A stretch of DNA of 64,000 nt from Bacteroidales bacterium (lineage in GTDB: Bacteria; Bacteroidota; Bacteroidia; Bacteroidales; UBA932): contig JAGBVR010000007.1 of NCBI GenBank assembly GCA_017630215.1, positions 157,617-221,616 on the forward strand, in the 5' to 3' direction. The notes under the pieces were generated by a model, which saw only the letters and a list, made by a program, of their open reading frames with translations, ran no database searches and was not told the origin of the DNA. The first letter of the stretch is position 1, and each line of letters starts with the position of its first letter. Positions 17,200-26,445 of the stretch are shown here, piece after piece. Made by a program: the position numbers and the translations under genes.

Positions 17200-18113
17200 T
17201 ATTTACCCTCCTCCAGTTTATTGGTTTTCTTAATCTTAAGACCTGTCTTGACCTCTTCAAAGCCTTCTCCGAATACGCTCATCGCTGTAGATACCGAAAT
17301 AAAAGCCTTTTTGTCTATCTGCTTGATTTCATTCACCACCTCGTTCATCTGATATTTTCTTGAAACTATCAGAAGCACCTTGCTTTCCTTCTGCGAATAC
17401 CAGCCGACAGACTGCAATGCGGTCACACCACGATGAACATCATTAATTATATGATTGGCAATTTCTTCATACTTCGATGAAAATACAAGTATCTGCACTG
17501 AAGATTTGTTTCCAAGAAGCACGAAATCCACTCCAAACGAGAATCCGAGCATCATCACATATGCATAGATCATATCCACCAGACCCTTGCCAGGTACGAA
17601 GAGCAGGCAGGAAATGATGACCAGGTCAGTGATAAGATAGACTCTTCCCGGAGATACAGGCCAGTATTTATTGATCATCATTGCAATAATATCTGTTCCA
17701 CCCGAACTGCCGCCTCGAAGAAGTACGAGTCCAAGTCCGACAGACTCCATCGCCGCACCGACAAGGGCCACCAGCAGTTTTTCCTCCATCATTACATGAA
17801 GACTCGGAAACATTGGCAGGAATTCAAAAAGCAAAGATGTCAGAGCTATGACATATATTGTCTTGATCCCAAATCCCTTGCCCAAAGTAAGAAAACCCAG
17901 CAGAAGTAGTCCTATATTGACTATAGGATACGTCCAGCCGATAGGGACGGCTCCACCGGTAGCATACTGTATAATAGTACATAATCCTGTAAGTCCGCCA
18001 CTGGCCAGTCCGTTAGGAATGACAAATGAAGTCCACGCCATACAGAAAATCAGCGAGCCGACCGTCATGAGGAAATAATCCCAGAGCGTTGCCAGTATCT
18101 TATTTTGTTTCAT
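17199..18113 (-). CDS. YitT family membrane protein (first copy)
   Basis: This 304-residue protein has the same architecture as its neighbour: a membrane domain with FVIPNGLASGGLTGLCTIIQY and RGGSSGGTDIIAM, then DUF2179 with HRGVTALQSVGWYSQKESKV. The copies have diverged throughout, so the duplication is not recent. It starts 16 bases after the leuS stop. No substrate is known, and the pair may act as a heteromer (inference). Confidence 0.9.
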   Translation of the reverse strand: MKQNKILATLWDYFLMTVGSLIFCMAWTSFVIPNGLASGGLTGLCTIIQYATGGAVPIGWTYPIVNIGLLLLGFLTLGKGFGIKTIYVIALTSLLFEFLPMFPSLHVMMEEKLLVALVGAAMESVGLGLVLLRGGSSGGTDIIAMMINKYWPVSPGRVYLITDLVIISCLLFVPGKGLVDMIYAYVMMLGFSFGVDFVLLGNKSSVQILVFSSKYEEIANHIINDVHRGVTALQSVGWYSQKESKVLLIVSRKYQMNEVVNEIKQIDKKAFISVSTAMSVFGEGFEEVKTGLKIKKTNKLEEGK

Positions 18114-18129
18114 AGGTCAATAAAAACAT

Positions 18130-20895
18130 TTATTTCACTACAATGTTGACAATTTTACCAGGAACGACGATAACTTTAACAATATTTCCACCCGCCACAT
18201 ATTTCGCCGTCTGTTCCAGACCACGGACATGAGCATCGACCTCTTCTCGTGGCATATCGACAGGAAGGTCTACTGTAAATCTCATCTTTCCGTTGAATGA
18301 AACCGCATAAGTGCAGGTATTCTCGATTGTATAAGCCTCGATATACTCTGGGAAAGCAGCATATGTTATGCTGTCCTTATGTCCGAGAGCCTCCCAAAGC
18401 TCTTCTGCAATATGTGGTGTGAAAGGAGAAAGAAGCACGATAAGCTGCTCGAGAACCTCACGTTTATTGCACTTGAGGTCTGTCAGTTCGTTAACTGCAA
18501 TCATGAACGCACTCACTGCTGTATTAAACGAGAATGATTCGATATCCGAACGCACCTTTCCGATCAGTTTATGAAGAGCCTTAAGTTCTTCCGGAGTCGC
18601 TTTATCATCAGAAACGACAAAACCGTCACGGTCATAGAAAAGCCTCCATACTTTTCTGATGAAACGGTTCACGCCATCAATACCCTTTGTATCCCACGGC
18701 TTAGACTGTTCGAGCGGGCCGAGGAACATTTCATAAAGCCTCAGAGTATCAGCACCGTATGTATCACAGATCATATCCGGATTAACGACATTGAACATCG
18801 ACTTAGACATCTTCTCAACCGCCCATCCGCAGACATATTCTCCATCTTCGAGGATAAACTCAGCTGTAGCATATTCCGGCATCCATGCCTTGAAAGCCTC
18901 GATATCCAGACGGTCGTTGTGGACGATATTAACATCCACGTGGATCTCTGTAGTCTGATACTGATCCTTAAGACCGACAGAAACGAATGTATTGGTATTT
19001 ACGATGCGGTAAACGAAGTTCGAACGTCCCTGGATCATACCCTGGTTGATGAGCTTCTTGAAAGGTTCTTTCTCGCAGACATATCCGAGGTCGAAGAGGA
19101 ACTTGTTCCAGAAACGAGAATAGATAAGATGTCCTGTAGCATGCTCGGTACCACCGATATAGAGATCGACATCTCTCCAATACTCATCAGCCTCACGGCT
19201 TACGAGTGCCTGATCGTTGTGCGGATCCATATAGCGGAGATAGTATGCACTGCTGCCTGCAAATCCCGGCATTGTGCTAAGCTCGATAGGATATCCGTCA
19301 TATGTCCAGTCGGTTGCACGTCCAAGAGGTGGCTCACCCGACTCTGTAGGGAGATACTTATCCACCTCAGGAAGCTGAAGCGGAAGCTGATCCAGTGTCA
19401 TAGGAGTAGCAATACCATCCTTGAAATACATTGGGAACGGTTCTCCCCAATATCTCTGACGCGAGAAAATTGCGTCACGAAGACGGTAATTTATCTTTCT
19501 GTGACCGATTCCATGCTTCTCCACATAGTCGATAGCTGCAGGTATAGCATCCTTCACAGTCATTCCATTGAGGAAACCCGAGTTACACATGATACCTTCC
19601 TTGGCATCAAAGCTTGACTCGCTCACATCGCAACCTTCAATAAGCGGTATGATCGGCAGATCGAATGTCTTTGCAAAGGCATAGTCACGGCTGTCATGCG
19701 CCGGAACCGCCATGATGGCACCCGTACCGTAACCGGCAAGCACATATTCCGAAATCCATACAGGGACCTTGTCACCCGTAAGAGGGTTGGTCGCATAAGA
19801 ACCCGAGAATACACCCGTAACCTTTCTGGCCTCCATCATTCTTTCACGCTCTGTCTTCTTCCTGGCCATCGCAAGATATTCCTCAACAGCCTCTTTCTGC
19901 TGTGGCGTAGTAAGTTTCTCCACCCACTCGCTTTCAGGAGCGAGCACCATGAATGTCACACCGAATACGGTGTCTGCACGTGTGGTGAAGATAGTCATAT
20001 CATAGTCCTCGGTACCATTGGAAACCTTGAAGTTCATCTCGGCTCCCTGGCTCTTTCCTATCCAGTTACGCTGCATATCCTTGAGAGAATCAGTCCAGTC
20101 AAGATCTTCAAGATCTTCAAGAAGACGACCGGCATAGGCTGATACGCGGAGCTGCCACTGCGTCATCTTCTTCTGCTCCACAGGATGACCGCCACGGACA
20201 GAATATCCCTCCTTCACCTCATCATTAGCGAGTACCGTACCAAGCGCAGGACACCAGTTTACAGACGTTTCACCTTGGTATGCTATACGATACTGCATCA
20301 GAACAGCTGCTTTCTGTTTATCATCAAATGCATTCCATTGTTCAGCTGTGAAAGCTTCCACTTCGCCGCAGGCAGCATCTACACAAGCACTTCCTCCCTG
20401 AGCGAAAGCGGCCTCAAGTTCGACGATTGGACGAGCTTTCTGCTGCACATTATCATACCAGCTGTCAAACATCTGAAGAAATGCCCACTGAGTCCATTTG
20501 TAATAAGCCGGATCACAGGTACGCACCTCTCGCGACCAATCATATGAGAAGCCGATTCTATCCATCTGCTCGCGATATCGGGCAATATTCTTTTCAGTAG
20601 TCACAGCCGGATGCTGGCCTGTCTGGATAGCATACTGCTCCGCTGGAAGACCGAATGCATCATATCCCATAGGATGCAGTACATTGAATCCGCAAAGTCT
20701 CTTGTAACGGCTGTATATATCACTCGCGATGTATCCGAGCGGATGTCCCACATGAAGACCCGCTCCTGACGGATACGGGAACATATCAAGGACGTAATAT
20801 TTCGGCTTTGAATTGTCAATTTCAGCCTTGAATGTGTGGTTGGCAGCCCAATATGCCTGCCACTTACGTTCGATTTCCTTAAAATTATAGTCCAT
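18130..20895 (-). CDS. leuS: Leucyl-tRNA synthetase
   Basis: This class I synthetase charges tRNA-Leu. It has the HIGH motif as HVGH in the segment [14 protein letters not shown], a CP1 editing domain ([18 protein letters not shown] and [15 protein letters not shown]), and KMSKS in [15 protein letters not shown]. The C-terminal anticodon-binding region follows. Length (921 aa) is typical of Bacteroidetes. It leads a probable three-gene unit with the two yitT genes. Confidence 0.97.
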   Translation of the reverse strand: MDYNFKEIERKWQAYWAANHTFKAEIDNSKPKYYVLDMFPYPSGAGLHVGHPLGYIASDIYSRYKRLCGFNVLHPMGYDAFGLPAEQYAIQTGQHPAVTTEKNIARYREQMDRIGFSYDWSREVRTCDPAYYKWTQWAFLQMFDSWYDNVQQKARPIVELEAAFAQGGSACVDAACGEVEAFTAEQWNAFDDKQKAAVLMQYRIAYQGETSVNWCPALGTVLANDEVKEGYSVRGGHPVEQKKMTQWQLRVSAYAGRLLEDLEDLDWTDSLKDMQRNWIGKSQGAEMNFKVSNGTEDYDMTIFTTRADTVFGVTFMVLAPESEWVEKLTTPQQKEAVEEYLAMARKKTERERMMEARKVTGVFSGSYATNPLTGDKVPVWISEYVLAGYGTGAIMAVPAHDSRDYAFAKTFDLPIIPLIEGCDVSESSFDAKEGIMCNSGFLNGMTVKDAIPAAIDYVEKHGIGHRKINYRLRDAIFSRQRYWGEPFPMYFKDGIATPMTLDQLPLQLPEVDKYLPTESGEPPLGRATDWTYDGYPIELSTMPGFAGSSAYYLRYMDPHNDQALVSREADEYWRDVDLYIGGTEHATGHLIYSRFWNKFLFDLGYVCEKEPFKKLINQGMIQGRSNFVYRIVNTNTFVSVGLKDQYQTTEIHVDVNIVHNDRLDIEAFKAWMPEYATAEFILEDGEYVCGWAVEKMSKSMFNVVNPDMICDTYGADTLRLYEMFLGPLEQSKPWDTKGIDGVNRFIRKVWRLFYDRDGFVVSDDKATPEELKALHKLIGKVRSDIESFSFNTAVSAFMIAVNELTDLKCNKREVLEQLIVLLSPFTPHIAEELWEALGHKDSITYAAFPEYIEAYTIENTCTYAVSFNGKMRFTVDLPVDMPREEVDAHVRGLEQTAKYVAGGNIVKVIVVPGKIVNIVVK

Positions 20896-20916
20896 AGGTC
20901 TGTATTATATATCTTA

Positions 20917-20924
20917 CAAAGATA
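20917..20924 (-). promoter_or_regulatory. -7 box for leuS
   Basis: The reverse strand reads TATCTTTG about 22 bases before the leuS ATG, fitting TAnnTTTG. Confidence 0.65.
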
Positions 20925-20989
20925 AAAAGATTTCTCGACTTCGTTCGAAATGATATGTCATTTCACTCAAAAGACACATTAAATAATCA

Positions 20990-22360
20990 TCACTTTATGC
21001 CAAAGGAAGATTTGCTTCCTTTCTTTTCCAAACGGAATTCCACAGGTATTGTCATGGAAACTCTGACTTTCTCGCCAGCCAGCCTTCCCGGCTTCCACTT
21101 CGGTGAGGCACTTACTACTTTTACTGCTTCTGCATCCAGCTCCGGAGACACTCCCTTGACCACCTTTACGTCAGTAACCTTACCGTCTTTTTCGATTATG
21201 AAATCCACCATGACTCTTCCCTGAATGCCCTCTAAAAGAGCCGCTTCAGGATATTTGAGATATTGGTACACCCATTTTTCCAGGAAAATACGAGGATCCG
21301 TACTATTCAGAAACATAGGTTTCTGATCACAGTCGTTATATGAAAAGACGTCGGCAGCTTCCTTGTTTCCGGACTGAACTTCCGAAGGTCTGAAAGAGAA
21401 TCCGTTGCGATCGCCAGCGAGCGCAAGAACACAGTTATAAATATATTCGAGTTCACGCTCCATATTTTCATAATCGATGATTGACTGGGTATCTCTCTCT
21501 GTATTATGTTCATGATATCGTCCCGTAGTAAGGTGTATTGCCGGTATCTCCCTGTCATAGAATGCTCTATGATCGGAAGGATAAATCTCGGCAGCAGTTA
21601 TTTCCGGAAGAATAGGCTGAAGATCGCCTGTCAATGTACGCAGAAGAGCATTAAGGTCAGCATTGGAAGCTGTATATGCATAGAACCCATCACTTCCGGT
21701 ACCAAGCATATCGAGATTTACCATTGCATCGATTTTATCCGCATCCTTGAAAGAACGGTTAAGGAAATACCACGAACCGGCAAATGTCTCCAAGGAAGCT
21801 CCGAATGCAACAAAGAGAACCGAGCGACGGAACATCATTGAATTGGTCTGCACCATTCTGGCCAGTTCAAGCATGACCGAAAGACCCGAAGCATTACCGT
21901 TAGCGCCATAGAATATCTTCTCTACAGGCCTGCCATCGACGGTCATGGTCATCGTACCTTTATTGTCCAGCCTCGCTCCTACTACGATATAATGATCGCG
22001 GAGGTTCTTGTCATATCCCGAAACATAAGCCACAACATTTCTTGATATCAAAGTATCTCCCGAGGCTGTGCGGATACCGAAAGTTTCTCCGGAAGCTGGC
22101 GAAAGGACATCTACACCATAACCCTCCAACACCTGTGCAACATATTCAGCAGCAATCCTTTCACCCTCAGAGCCGGCTTTACGGCCCTCAAGATGAGCAG
22201 CAGACAGCTCACGCACATGCGATTTAAGGGCCGACACAGTCTCCCCGTCATATACATCCTCATATGATACCCCTTCCCGGAACTGAGCAGAGGCAGCAAA
22301 AGTCATCGACAGCATCACGAATGCTGCTATAAATTTCTTTAAAACCATAAGTTTACTCAT
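20990..22360 (-). CDS. M28-like pseudo-peptidase fused to a TonB C-terminal domain
   Basis: After a signal peptide (ending ASAQ-26), residues 40-315 follow the M28 fold and residues 350-445 form a TonB C-terminal domain (YPEAALLEGIQGRVMVDFII, WKPGRLAGEKVRVSMTIPVEF). Several M28 metal sites are changed. The zinc His is Arg130 (VVGARLD), the bridging Asp position reads Asn154-Gly155 (GANGNASG), and the Glu-Glu pair is Ser189-Leu190 (FGASLETFAGS). Asp217 and His264 (YPSDH) remain. It is therefore probably not an active peptidase, but could still bind peptides or cell wall. It follows the SPOR lipoprotein with an 8-base overlap. The lack of a membrane helix before the TonB domain makes a classical energy-coupling role unlikely. 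Confidence 0.85.
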   Translation of the reverse strand: MSKLMVLKKFIAAFVMLSMTFAASAQFREGVSYEDVYDGETVSALKSHVRELSAAHLEGRKAGSEGERIAAEYVAQVLEGYGVDVLSPASGETFGIRTASGDTLISRNVVAYVSGYDKNLRDHYIVVGARLDNKGTMTMTVDGRPVEKIFYGANGNASGLSVMLELARMVQTNSMMFRRSVLFVAFGASLETFAGSWYFLNRSFKDADKIDAMVNLDMLGTGSDGFYAYTASNADLNALLRTLTGDLQPILPEITAAEIYPSDHRAFYDREIPAIHLTTGRYHEHNTERDTQSIIDYENMERELEYIYNCVLALAGDRNGFSFRPSEVQSGNKEAADVFSYNDCDQKPMFLNSTDPRIFLEKWVYQYLKYPEAALLEGIQGRVMVDFIIEKDGKVTDVKVVKGVSPELDAEAVKVVSASPKWKPGRLAGEKVRVSMTIPVEFRLEKKGSKSSFGIK

Positions 22361-22871
22361 TCAATAAGATCCAGGAATCCTTAGGACAGAACGGTTCCTG
22401 TCTGAGCCGCTTTACATCTTCGAAAGTAACGGCAATTCTGTCAGAAGGACATACCCCTACAGCAATCATACCATTCTTACACGACATGAGTTCAGCTGAA
22501 TAGCCTCTTGCTCCCGCCTCAGCAGCCAGTTTCTGCGCATTACTTATTTCACGGAAAGCACCGATCACGACACAGTATCGAAAAGCCTTCCTTTCTTCAG
22601 CCAATCCACCCAATCTGGAATCGTCAGAAATCACAACTCCCTGAGCTGCAAGAGAATCAAGCGCTGCCAATGAATCAGCCACAATCTTTTTCTCTACTCT
22701 GTCAATAGAATCCAGCCGAGCCTGAAGAGCAGCCTCTTCGGCCCTCATTATCAGCACTCTCTTAGCATCTATATCCTTGCTTGTCGGCCTTCCGGCCAAC
22801 ACACGGAAAAAATCACAGCCGGTCACGGTCATAGCAGCCGCAAGTATAAGCAATATCACAGACTTTCTCAT
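22353..22871 (-). CDS. SPOR-domain lipoprotein
   Basis: The protein begins MRKSVILLILAAAMTVTGCDFF, a lipoprotein signal with TGC lipobox (Cys19). A charged, probably coiled region follows, then a C-terminal SPOR domain (FRYCVVIGAFREISNAQKLAAEAG). SPOR domains bind denuded peptidoglycan at division sites. An upstream in-frame ATG (22889) would leave almost no leader behind the TAAATTTG box at 22897-22904, so the ATG at 22871 is chosen, which also places the lipobox normally. It overlaps the pseudo-peptidase gene by 8 bases, so the two are probably coupled in cell-envelope work. Confidence 0.8.
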   Translation of the reverse strand: MRKSVILLILAAAMTVTGCDFFRVLAGRPTSKDIDAKRVLIMRAEEAALQARLDSIDRVEKKIVADSLAALDSLAAQGVVISDDSRLGGLAEERKAFRYCVVIGAFREISNAQKLAAEAGARGYSAELMSCKNGMIAVGVCPSDRIAVTFEDVKRLRQEPFCPKDSWILLNE

Positions 22872-22896
22872 ATCATCCGAAAATAGCACATTCGTG

Positions 22897-22904
22897 CAAA
22901 TTTA
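22897..22904 (-). promoter_or_regulatory. -7 box for the SPOR/M28-TonB operon
   Basis: The reverse strand reads TAAATTTG. Its distance to the two candidate ATGs decides the start of the SPOR gene in favour of 22871. Confidence 0.6.
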
Positions 22905-22938
22905 ACGATTTAATACACTGAGACAAAATAATTCTTGA

Positions 22939-22946
22939 TATATTTG
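22939..22946 (+). promoter_or_regulatory. -7 box for the capA-phoH unit
   Basis: TATATTTG lies 24 bases before the TTG start codon of the CapA gene, fitting TAnnTTTG and supporting that start. Confidence 0.6.
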
Positions 22947-22970
22947 TAGACCTAAAATACAGTTTTTGCA

Positions 22971-24113
22971 TTGAGAATCATAAAGTCACATATCCTGAGG
23001 CTGGCTACAGCACTTTTCCTCTTTCACTTACCAGGAGGATATGACGCCAAGGCGCAGGAATTGCTTATGCCGGAACGGTGGAAATGCGCTTTATCACATA
23101 TAAGACCGCTTTTCAGCCAGGACACATTGACAATAAGCTTTTTCGGTGACATGATGATGCACAGCGCCCAGATTGCCAATGCCCGCACATCAGCATCAGA
23201 ATATGACTTCAGTTCGTACTTCCATCTGCTTGAAGATAAGATCAACGATGCGGACTTGACTGTTGCAAACATGGAATTCACATTGGCCGGAGAACCTTAC
23301 ACAGGATATCCCTGCTTTTCCGCCCCTGATACTCTGGCCGCATATCTTGCAGAGTGCGGATTTGACATATTCCTTGCCGCGAACAACCACATTTTCGACA
23401 AGGGTGCAAAAGGGGCTGAAAGGACATTGAAAATTTTCCGCAGGCTGCAAGAAGAGAAAGGTATAAAGTTCACCGGCCTCGCAGGGGGAACGGAAGAACT
23501 CAATGGCAACAACCCATTAATGGTCAGAGTAAAAGGAATAAATCTGGCATTTATCAATCTCACATACGGTACAAATTCCGGAACTGGCACGCGCTGGCCC
23601 GAGACAAACCATATAGGAGAAAAGGAAAAGACAGCTTCAGCGTTTGCCACGGCAAAAGCTAAAGGTGCAGACTATATAATCGCATTGCCACACTGGGGTA
23701 CCGAATACCAGCTGAGACACTCCCGAAAACAAGAGGAAACGGCTCAGTGGCTTGCTGGAAACGGAGCTGATTTCATCATCGGAACTCACCCGCATGTAGT
23801 ACAGAACACAGGTATGATAGGAAAGACTCCGGTGATATACTCATTAGGTAATGCAGTTTCGAATATGAGTGCAGCCAACACTCAGCTTGAACTTATGGCA
23901 ACCTTGAAGATAGTGCGTCATTGTAATGGGGATCTTACCGCCTTACCGCTGGAACTGGATTATCTTTGGTGTTCAAGACCAGGAGGATTCAATGCTCACT
24001 ACACTGTCATCCCAATAGAGGCATACAAGGAAAAGCCGGAGCTGTGGAAAGGCAGATATGACTATGATAAAATGATATCGACTTACGAAAGAGTAAGAAA
24101 AGAAATAGAATAA
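22971..24113 (+). CDS. CapA family metallophosphatase-like protein, exported
   Basis: This 380-residue protein belongs to the CapA/PgsA family (metallophosphatase fold), first known from poly-gamma-glutamate capsule synthesis. Visible motifs are FFGDMMMH, VANMEFTLAG, AANNHIFDKG, LPHWGTEYQ and IGTHPHVVQ, which supply the metal-binding Asp, Asn and His residues. The start is a TTG, since the only ATG codons in frame fall after the signal peptide (LATALFLFHLPGG). Its stop abuts the phoH ATG (TAAATG), so the two are co-transcribed. No other capsule genes are present, so a capsule role is not supported by context. Confidence 0.88.
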   Translation: MRIIKSHILRLATALFLFHLPGGYDAKAQELLMPERWKCALSHIRPLFSQDTLTISFFGDMMMHSAQIANARTSASEYDFSSYFHLLEDKINDADLTVANMEFTLAGEPYTGYPCFSAPDTLAAYLAECGFDIFLAANNHIFDKGAKGAERTLKIFRRLQEEKGIKFTGLAGGTEELNGNNPLMVRVKGINLAFINLTYGTNSGTGTRWPETNHIGEKEKTASAFATAKAKGADYIIALPHWGTEYQLRHSRKQEETAQWLAGNGADFIIGTHPHVVQNTGMIGKTPVIYSLGNAVSNMSAANTQLELMATLKIVRHCNGDLTALPLELDYLWCSRPGGFNAHYTVIPIEAYKEKPELWKGRYDYDKMISTYERVRKEIE

Positions 24114-25061
24114 ATGGCAAGAAAAAACATCAGACTTGAAGCGATAGACCCGCTGGAAATATACGGCGCGGCAAACAAGAATCTTGAAGCATTATGCAGC
24201 TATTTCCCTGAATTGAAAGTAGTTGCGAGAGGTAATGAGATAATGCTCGAAGGAAAGGAAACGGATATCGAGGAGTTCGAAACAAAGGTGAAGATGCTTA
24301 TCGAGAGAAGGCATCATAAAATGAATATTACTCCTTATGATGTAGAGGATCTGTTTGACGGAGACATTTCGCCAGACAGGTTCAAGCTATGCGGCACTTC
24401 GGTGATTGTTCATGGCAATGACGGAAAACCTATCAAGGCCCGCAACCGCACTCAGGAAGAAATGGTAAAATCGTATTTTGAAAACGATCTCTTATTCGCT
24501 GTCGGACCGGCAGGAACAGGAAAGACATACATCGCCATAGCACTGGCGGTAAGAGCATTGAAGAACAGAGAAATCAAGAGGATCATACTCACCAGACCAG
24601 CAGTGGAAGCTGGAGAAAGGCTAGGTTTTCTTCCGGGCGACCTTAAGGACAAACTCGACCCATATCTCCAGCCTTTATACGATGCTCTTGGAGATATGAT
24701 TCCTGCAAAAAGACTCCAGGAATTCATGGCAGAAGGAACAATCCAGATTGCTCCTCTGGCATATATGAGAGGACGAACGCTTGACAGAGCATGCGTGATA
24801 CTTGATGAAGCCCAGAACACCAATCTGGGGCAGCTTAAGATGTTCCTGACCAGAATGGGATGCGACGCCAAATTCATCGTTACTGGCGATGCAAGCCAGA
24901 TAGACTTGCCGAATAAGAGAGACTCCGGTCTGTTGAGAGGTATAGAACTGACGAAAGACATCAAAGGCATCAAGACAATTTTCTTCAGGAATGAAGACAT
25001 AGTCCGACACCATTTGGTAGCAAAAATCGTCAAAGCATTCGAAAAAGGGGAAACGGTCTGA
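24114..25061 (+). CDS. PhoH family P-loop ATPase
   Basis: This 315-residue protein has an N-terminal KH-like region (about 1-90) and a PhoH ATPase domain. The Walker A is VGPAGTGKTYIA, followed by the family blocks LTRPAVEAGERLGFLPGDL and AYMRGRTL, and the Walker B VILDEAQNT. PhoH proteins are cytosolic ATPases linked to RNA metabolism and ribosome biogenesis. The terminator hairpin begins inside the last codons of this gene. Confidence 0.93.
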   Translation: MARKNIRLEAIDPLEIYGAANKNLEALCSYFPELKVVARGNEIMLEGKETDIEEFETKVKMLIERRHHKMNITPYDVEDLFDGDISPDRFKLCGTSVIVHGNDGKPIKARNRTQEEMVKSYFENDLLFAVGPAGTGKTYIAIALAVRALKNREIKRIILTRPAVEAGERLGFLPGDLKDKLDPYLQPLYDALGDMIPAKRLQEFMAEGTIQIAPLAYMRGRTLDRACVILDEAQNTNLGQLKMFLTRMGCDAKFIVTGDASQIDLPNKRDSGLLRGIELTKDIKGIKTIFFRNEDIVRHHLVAKIVKAFEKGETV

Positions 25062-25075
25062 CCGTTTCCCCTTTT
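25043..25075. terminator. Bidirectional terminator between phoH and the TPR gene
   Basis: A perfect 15-bp stem (AAAAGGGGAAACGGT with ACCGTTTCCCCTTTT) closes on a 3-base loop. A- and T-runs on both sides let it work on either strand, for the two convergent genes. Its left arm overlaps the phoH 3' end. Confidence 0.9.
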
Positions 25076-25100
25076 CTATTGAATATAAATGTCTGTCAGA

Positions 25101-26423
25101 TTAGCTTGGCTGACCAGTCTTCACTACTTCATTATACTTGTTGTAAGCAGCCTCATACTCTGCACCCTTTGAGATATTGCGGTAGTAGATGTTCTTGAGG
25201 TACTCTGCGATGCTCACTTTAAGATTGTCATCCTTTGTTACGTTGTAAGCCTTTTCAAATGGCTCAAGTGCATCGAGAAGTGCCTTCTCGAACTGCTCCA
25301 CAAGAGCATTGTACTTAGCGTCATCGAACTCATTCGAAGCCTGCTCTGAAAGTTCTACAGCTATCTCATAATAAAGGATACCAGCTCCGATGTAACCGAA
25401 CTCATAAGCAGGGTTGATATCAGCGCACTTCATATACGACTCAACAGCCTTCTCATAGTTCTTAAGTTCCTTGTAGATGTTACCCTCGACATAGTAAAGT
25501 GAAGCATTGTTAGGTTCATTCTTCTTAGCCTCGTCGATCAGGACAAAGAGACGGTCTGCATTCTCACCGCTTGTCATATAGTAGTTGATAAGTCCGATGA
25601 GGATACTCTGACTCTGAGGGAATTTCACGAATCCCTGCTCAAGAATCTCTGCACCCTTCTTCGCATCACCGAGGTTTGTATAGATATCTCCAAGCTTAGA
25701 GAACACCTCACCATCCTCATAATAGTAGTTTGCAGCAAGGCACTGCTCGAACATGCCCTTTGCTCTCTCATAATCCTTAAGAGCCCAAGCTGTGAAGCCT
25801 GCATTGTAAAGAGCTGTTGTATCGACCTTTGAAAGCGGTGCAGTTGCCGAAGCAGCCGCTGCCTTCTCGAAAAGCTGGCTTGCCTTACCCATGTCGCCAA
25901 GGGTATAGCTGTTCATTCCCTCATCGAGATACTTCTGCGCAATGATTGAAAGACCAGTAACGATATCCTTTGTCTTAGACTGCTTTGCATCCACCTCGTA
26001 AGCCTTCTTGTAAGCCTCGAGAGCTCCGGCAAGAGCATCCTCGACTACAGGCTGAGTCACATTGATGAGAACCAGCTGGCCTGCTGGGCTGAAATAAAAC
26101 TCCTTGTTTGAATAGGTCTCCTTGATTACCTCATCAGCACCGAGGAGCACTGCCTCTGTTGAAATCGGCTTCTCGTTGCCCATAATAAGCTGAAGTTCCT
26201 GCTTCGAAGCACCAAGCCAAGCACTTCCTGCAGGTGCATTGTATGCATCCATATAAGAAGATGCAAGCTTAAGCCATGTTGCTACCTTTGCAGCCTTCTT
26301 GGCATCCTTAGATGCAGCTTCGGCACTTTCTACAGCCTTCTTAGCTGCCTCTGGAGACTTTGTCTGTGCATCAGCCACCTGTACTGAAAGGAGAACTGCC
26401 AATGCGATCAAAATTCTTTTCAT
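25101..26423 (-). CDS. Secreted tetratricopeptide-repeat protein
   Basis: This 440-residue protein has a signal peptide (ending VADAQ-20). An Ala/Lys-rich helix follows, then TPR-like helical pairs, clearest between residues 180 and 340 (YNAGFTAWALKDYERAKGMF, KLGDIYTNLGDAKKGAEIL, YVEGNIYKELKNYEKAVESY). It is probably a periplasmic scaffold. It lies 22 bases after gyrA and probably shares its transcript. No enzymatic motif is visible. Confidence 0.85.
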   Translation of the reverse strand: MKRILIALAVLLSVQVADAQTKSPEAAKKAVESAEAASKDAKKAAKVATWLKLASSYMDAYNAPAGSAWLGASKQELQLIMGNEKPISTEAVLLGADEVIKETYSNKEFYFSPAGQLVLINVTQPVVEDALAGALEAYKKAYEVDAKQSKTKDIVTGLSIIAQKYLDEGMNSYTLGDMGKASQLFEKAAAASATAPLSKVDTTALYNAGFTAWALKDYERAKGMFEQCLAANYYYEDGEVFSKLGDIYTNLGDAKKGAEILEQGFVKFPQSQSILIGLINYYMTSGENADRLFVLIDEAKKNEPNNASLYYVEGNIYKELKNYEKAVESYMKCADINPAYEFGYIGAGILYYEIAVELSEQASNEFDDAKYNALVEQFEKALLDALEPFEKAYNVTKDDNLKVSIAEYLKNIYYRNISKGAEYEAAYNKYNEVVKTGQPS

Positions 26424-26445
26424 AATGTTCAGTTATATTAAGTGA

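Noticed and set aside
18571-19617. Open frame of 348 residues antisense to leuS
   Set aside because: It is a shadow of a conserved synthetase domain and has no promoter or family match.
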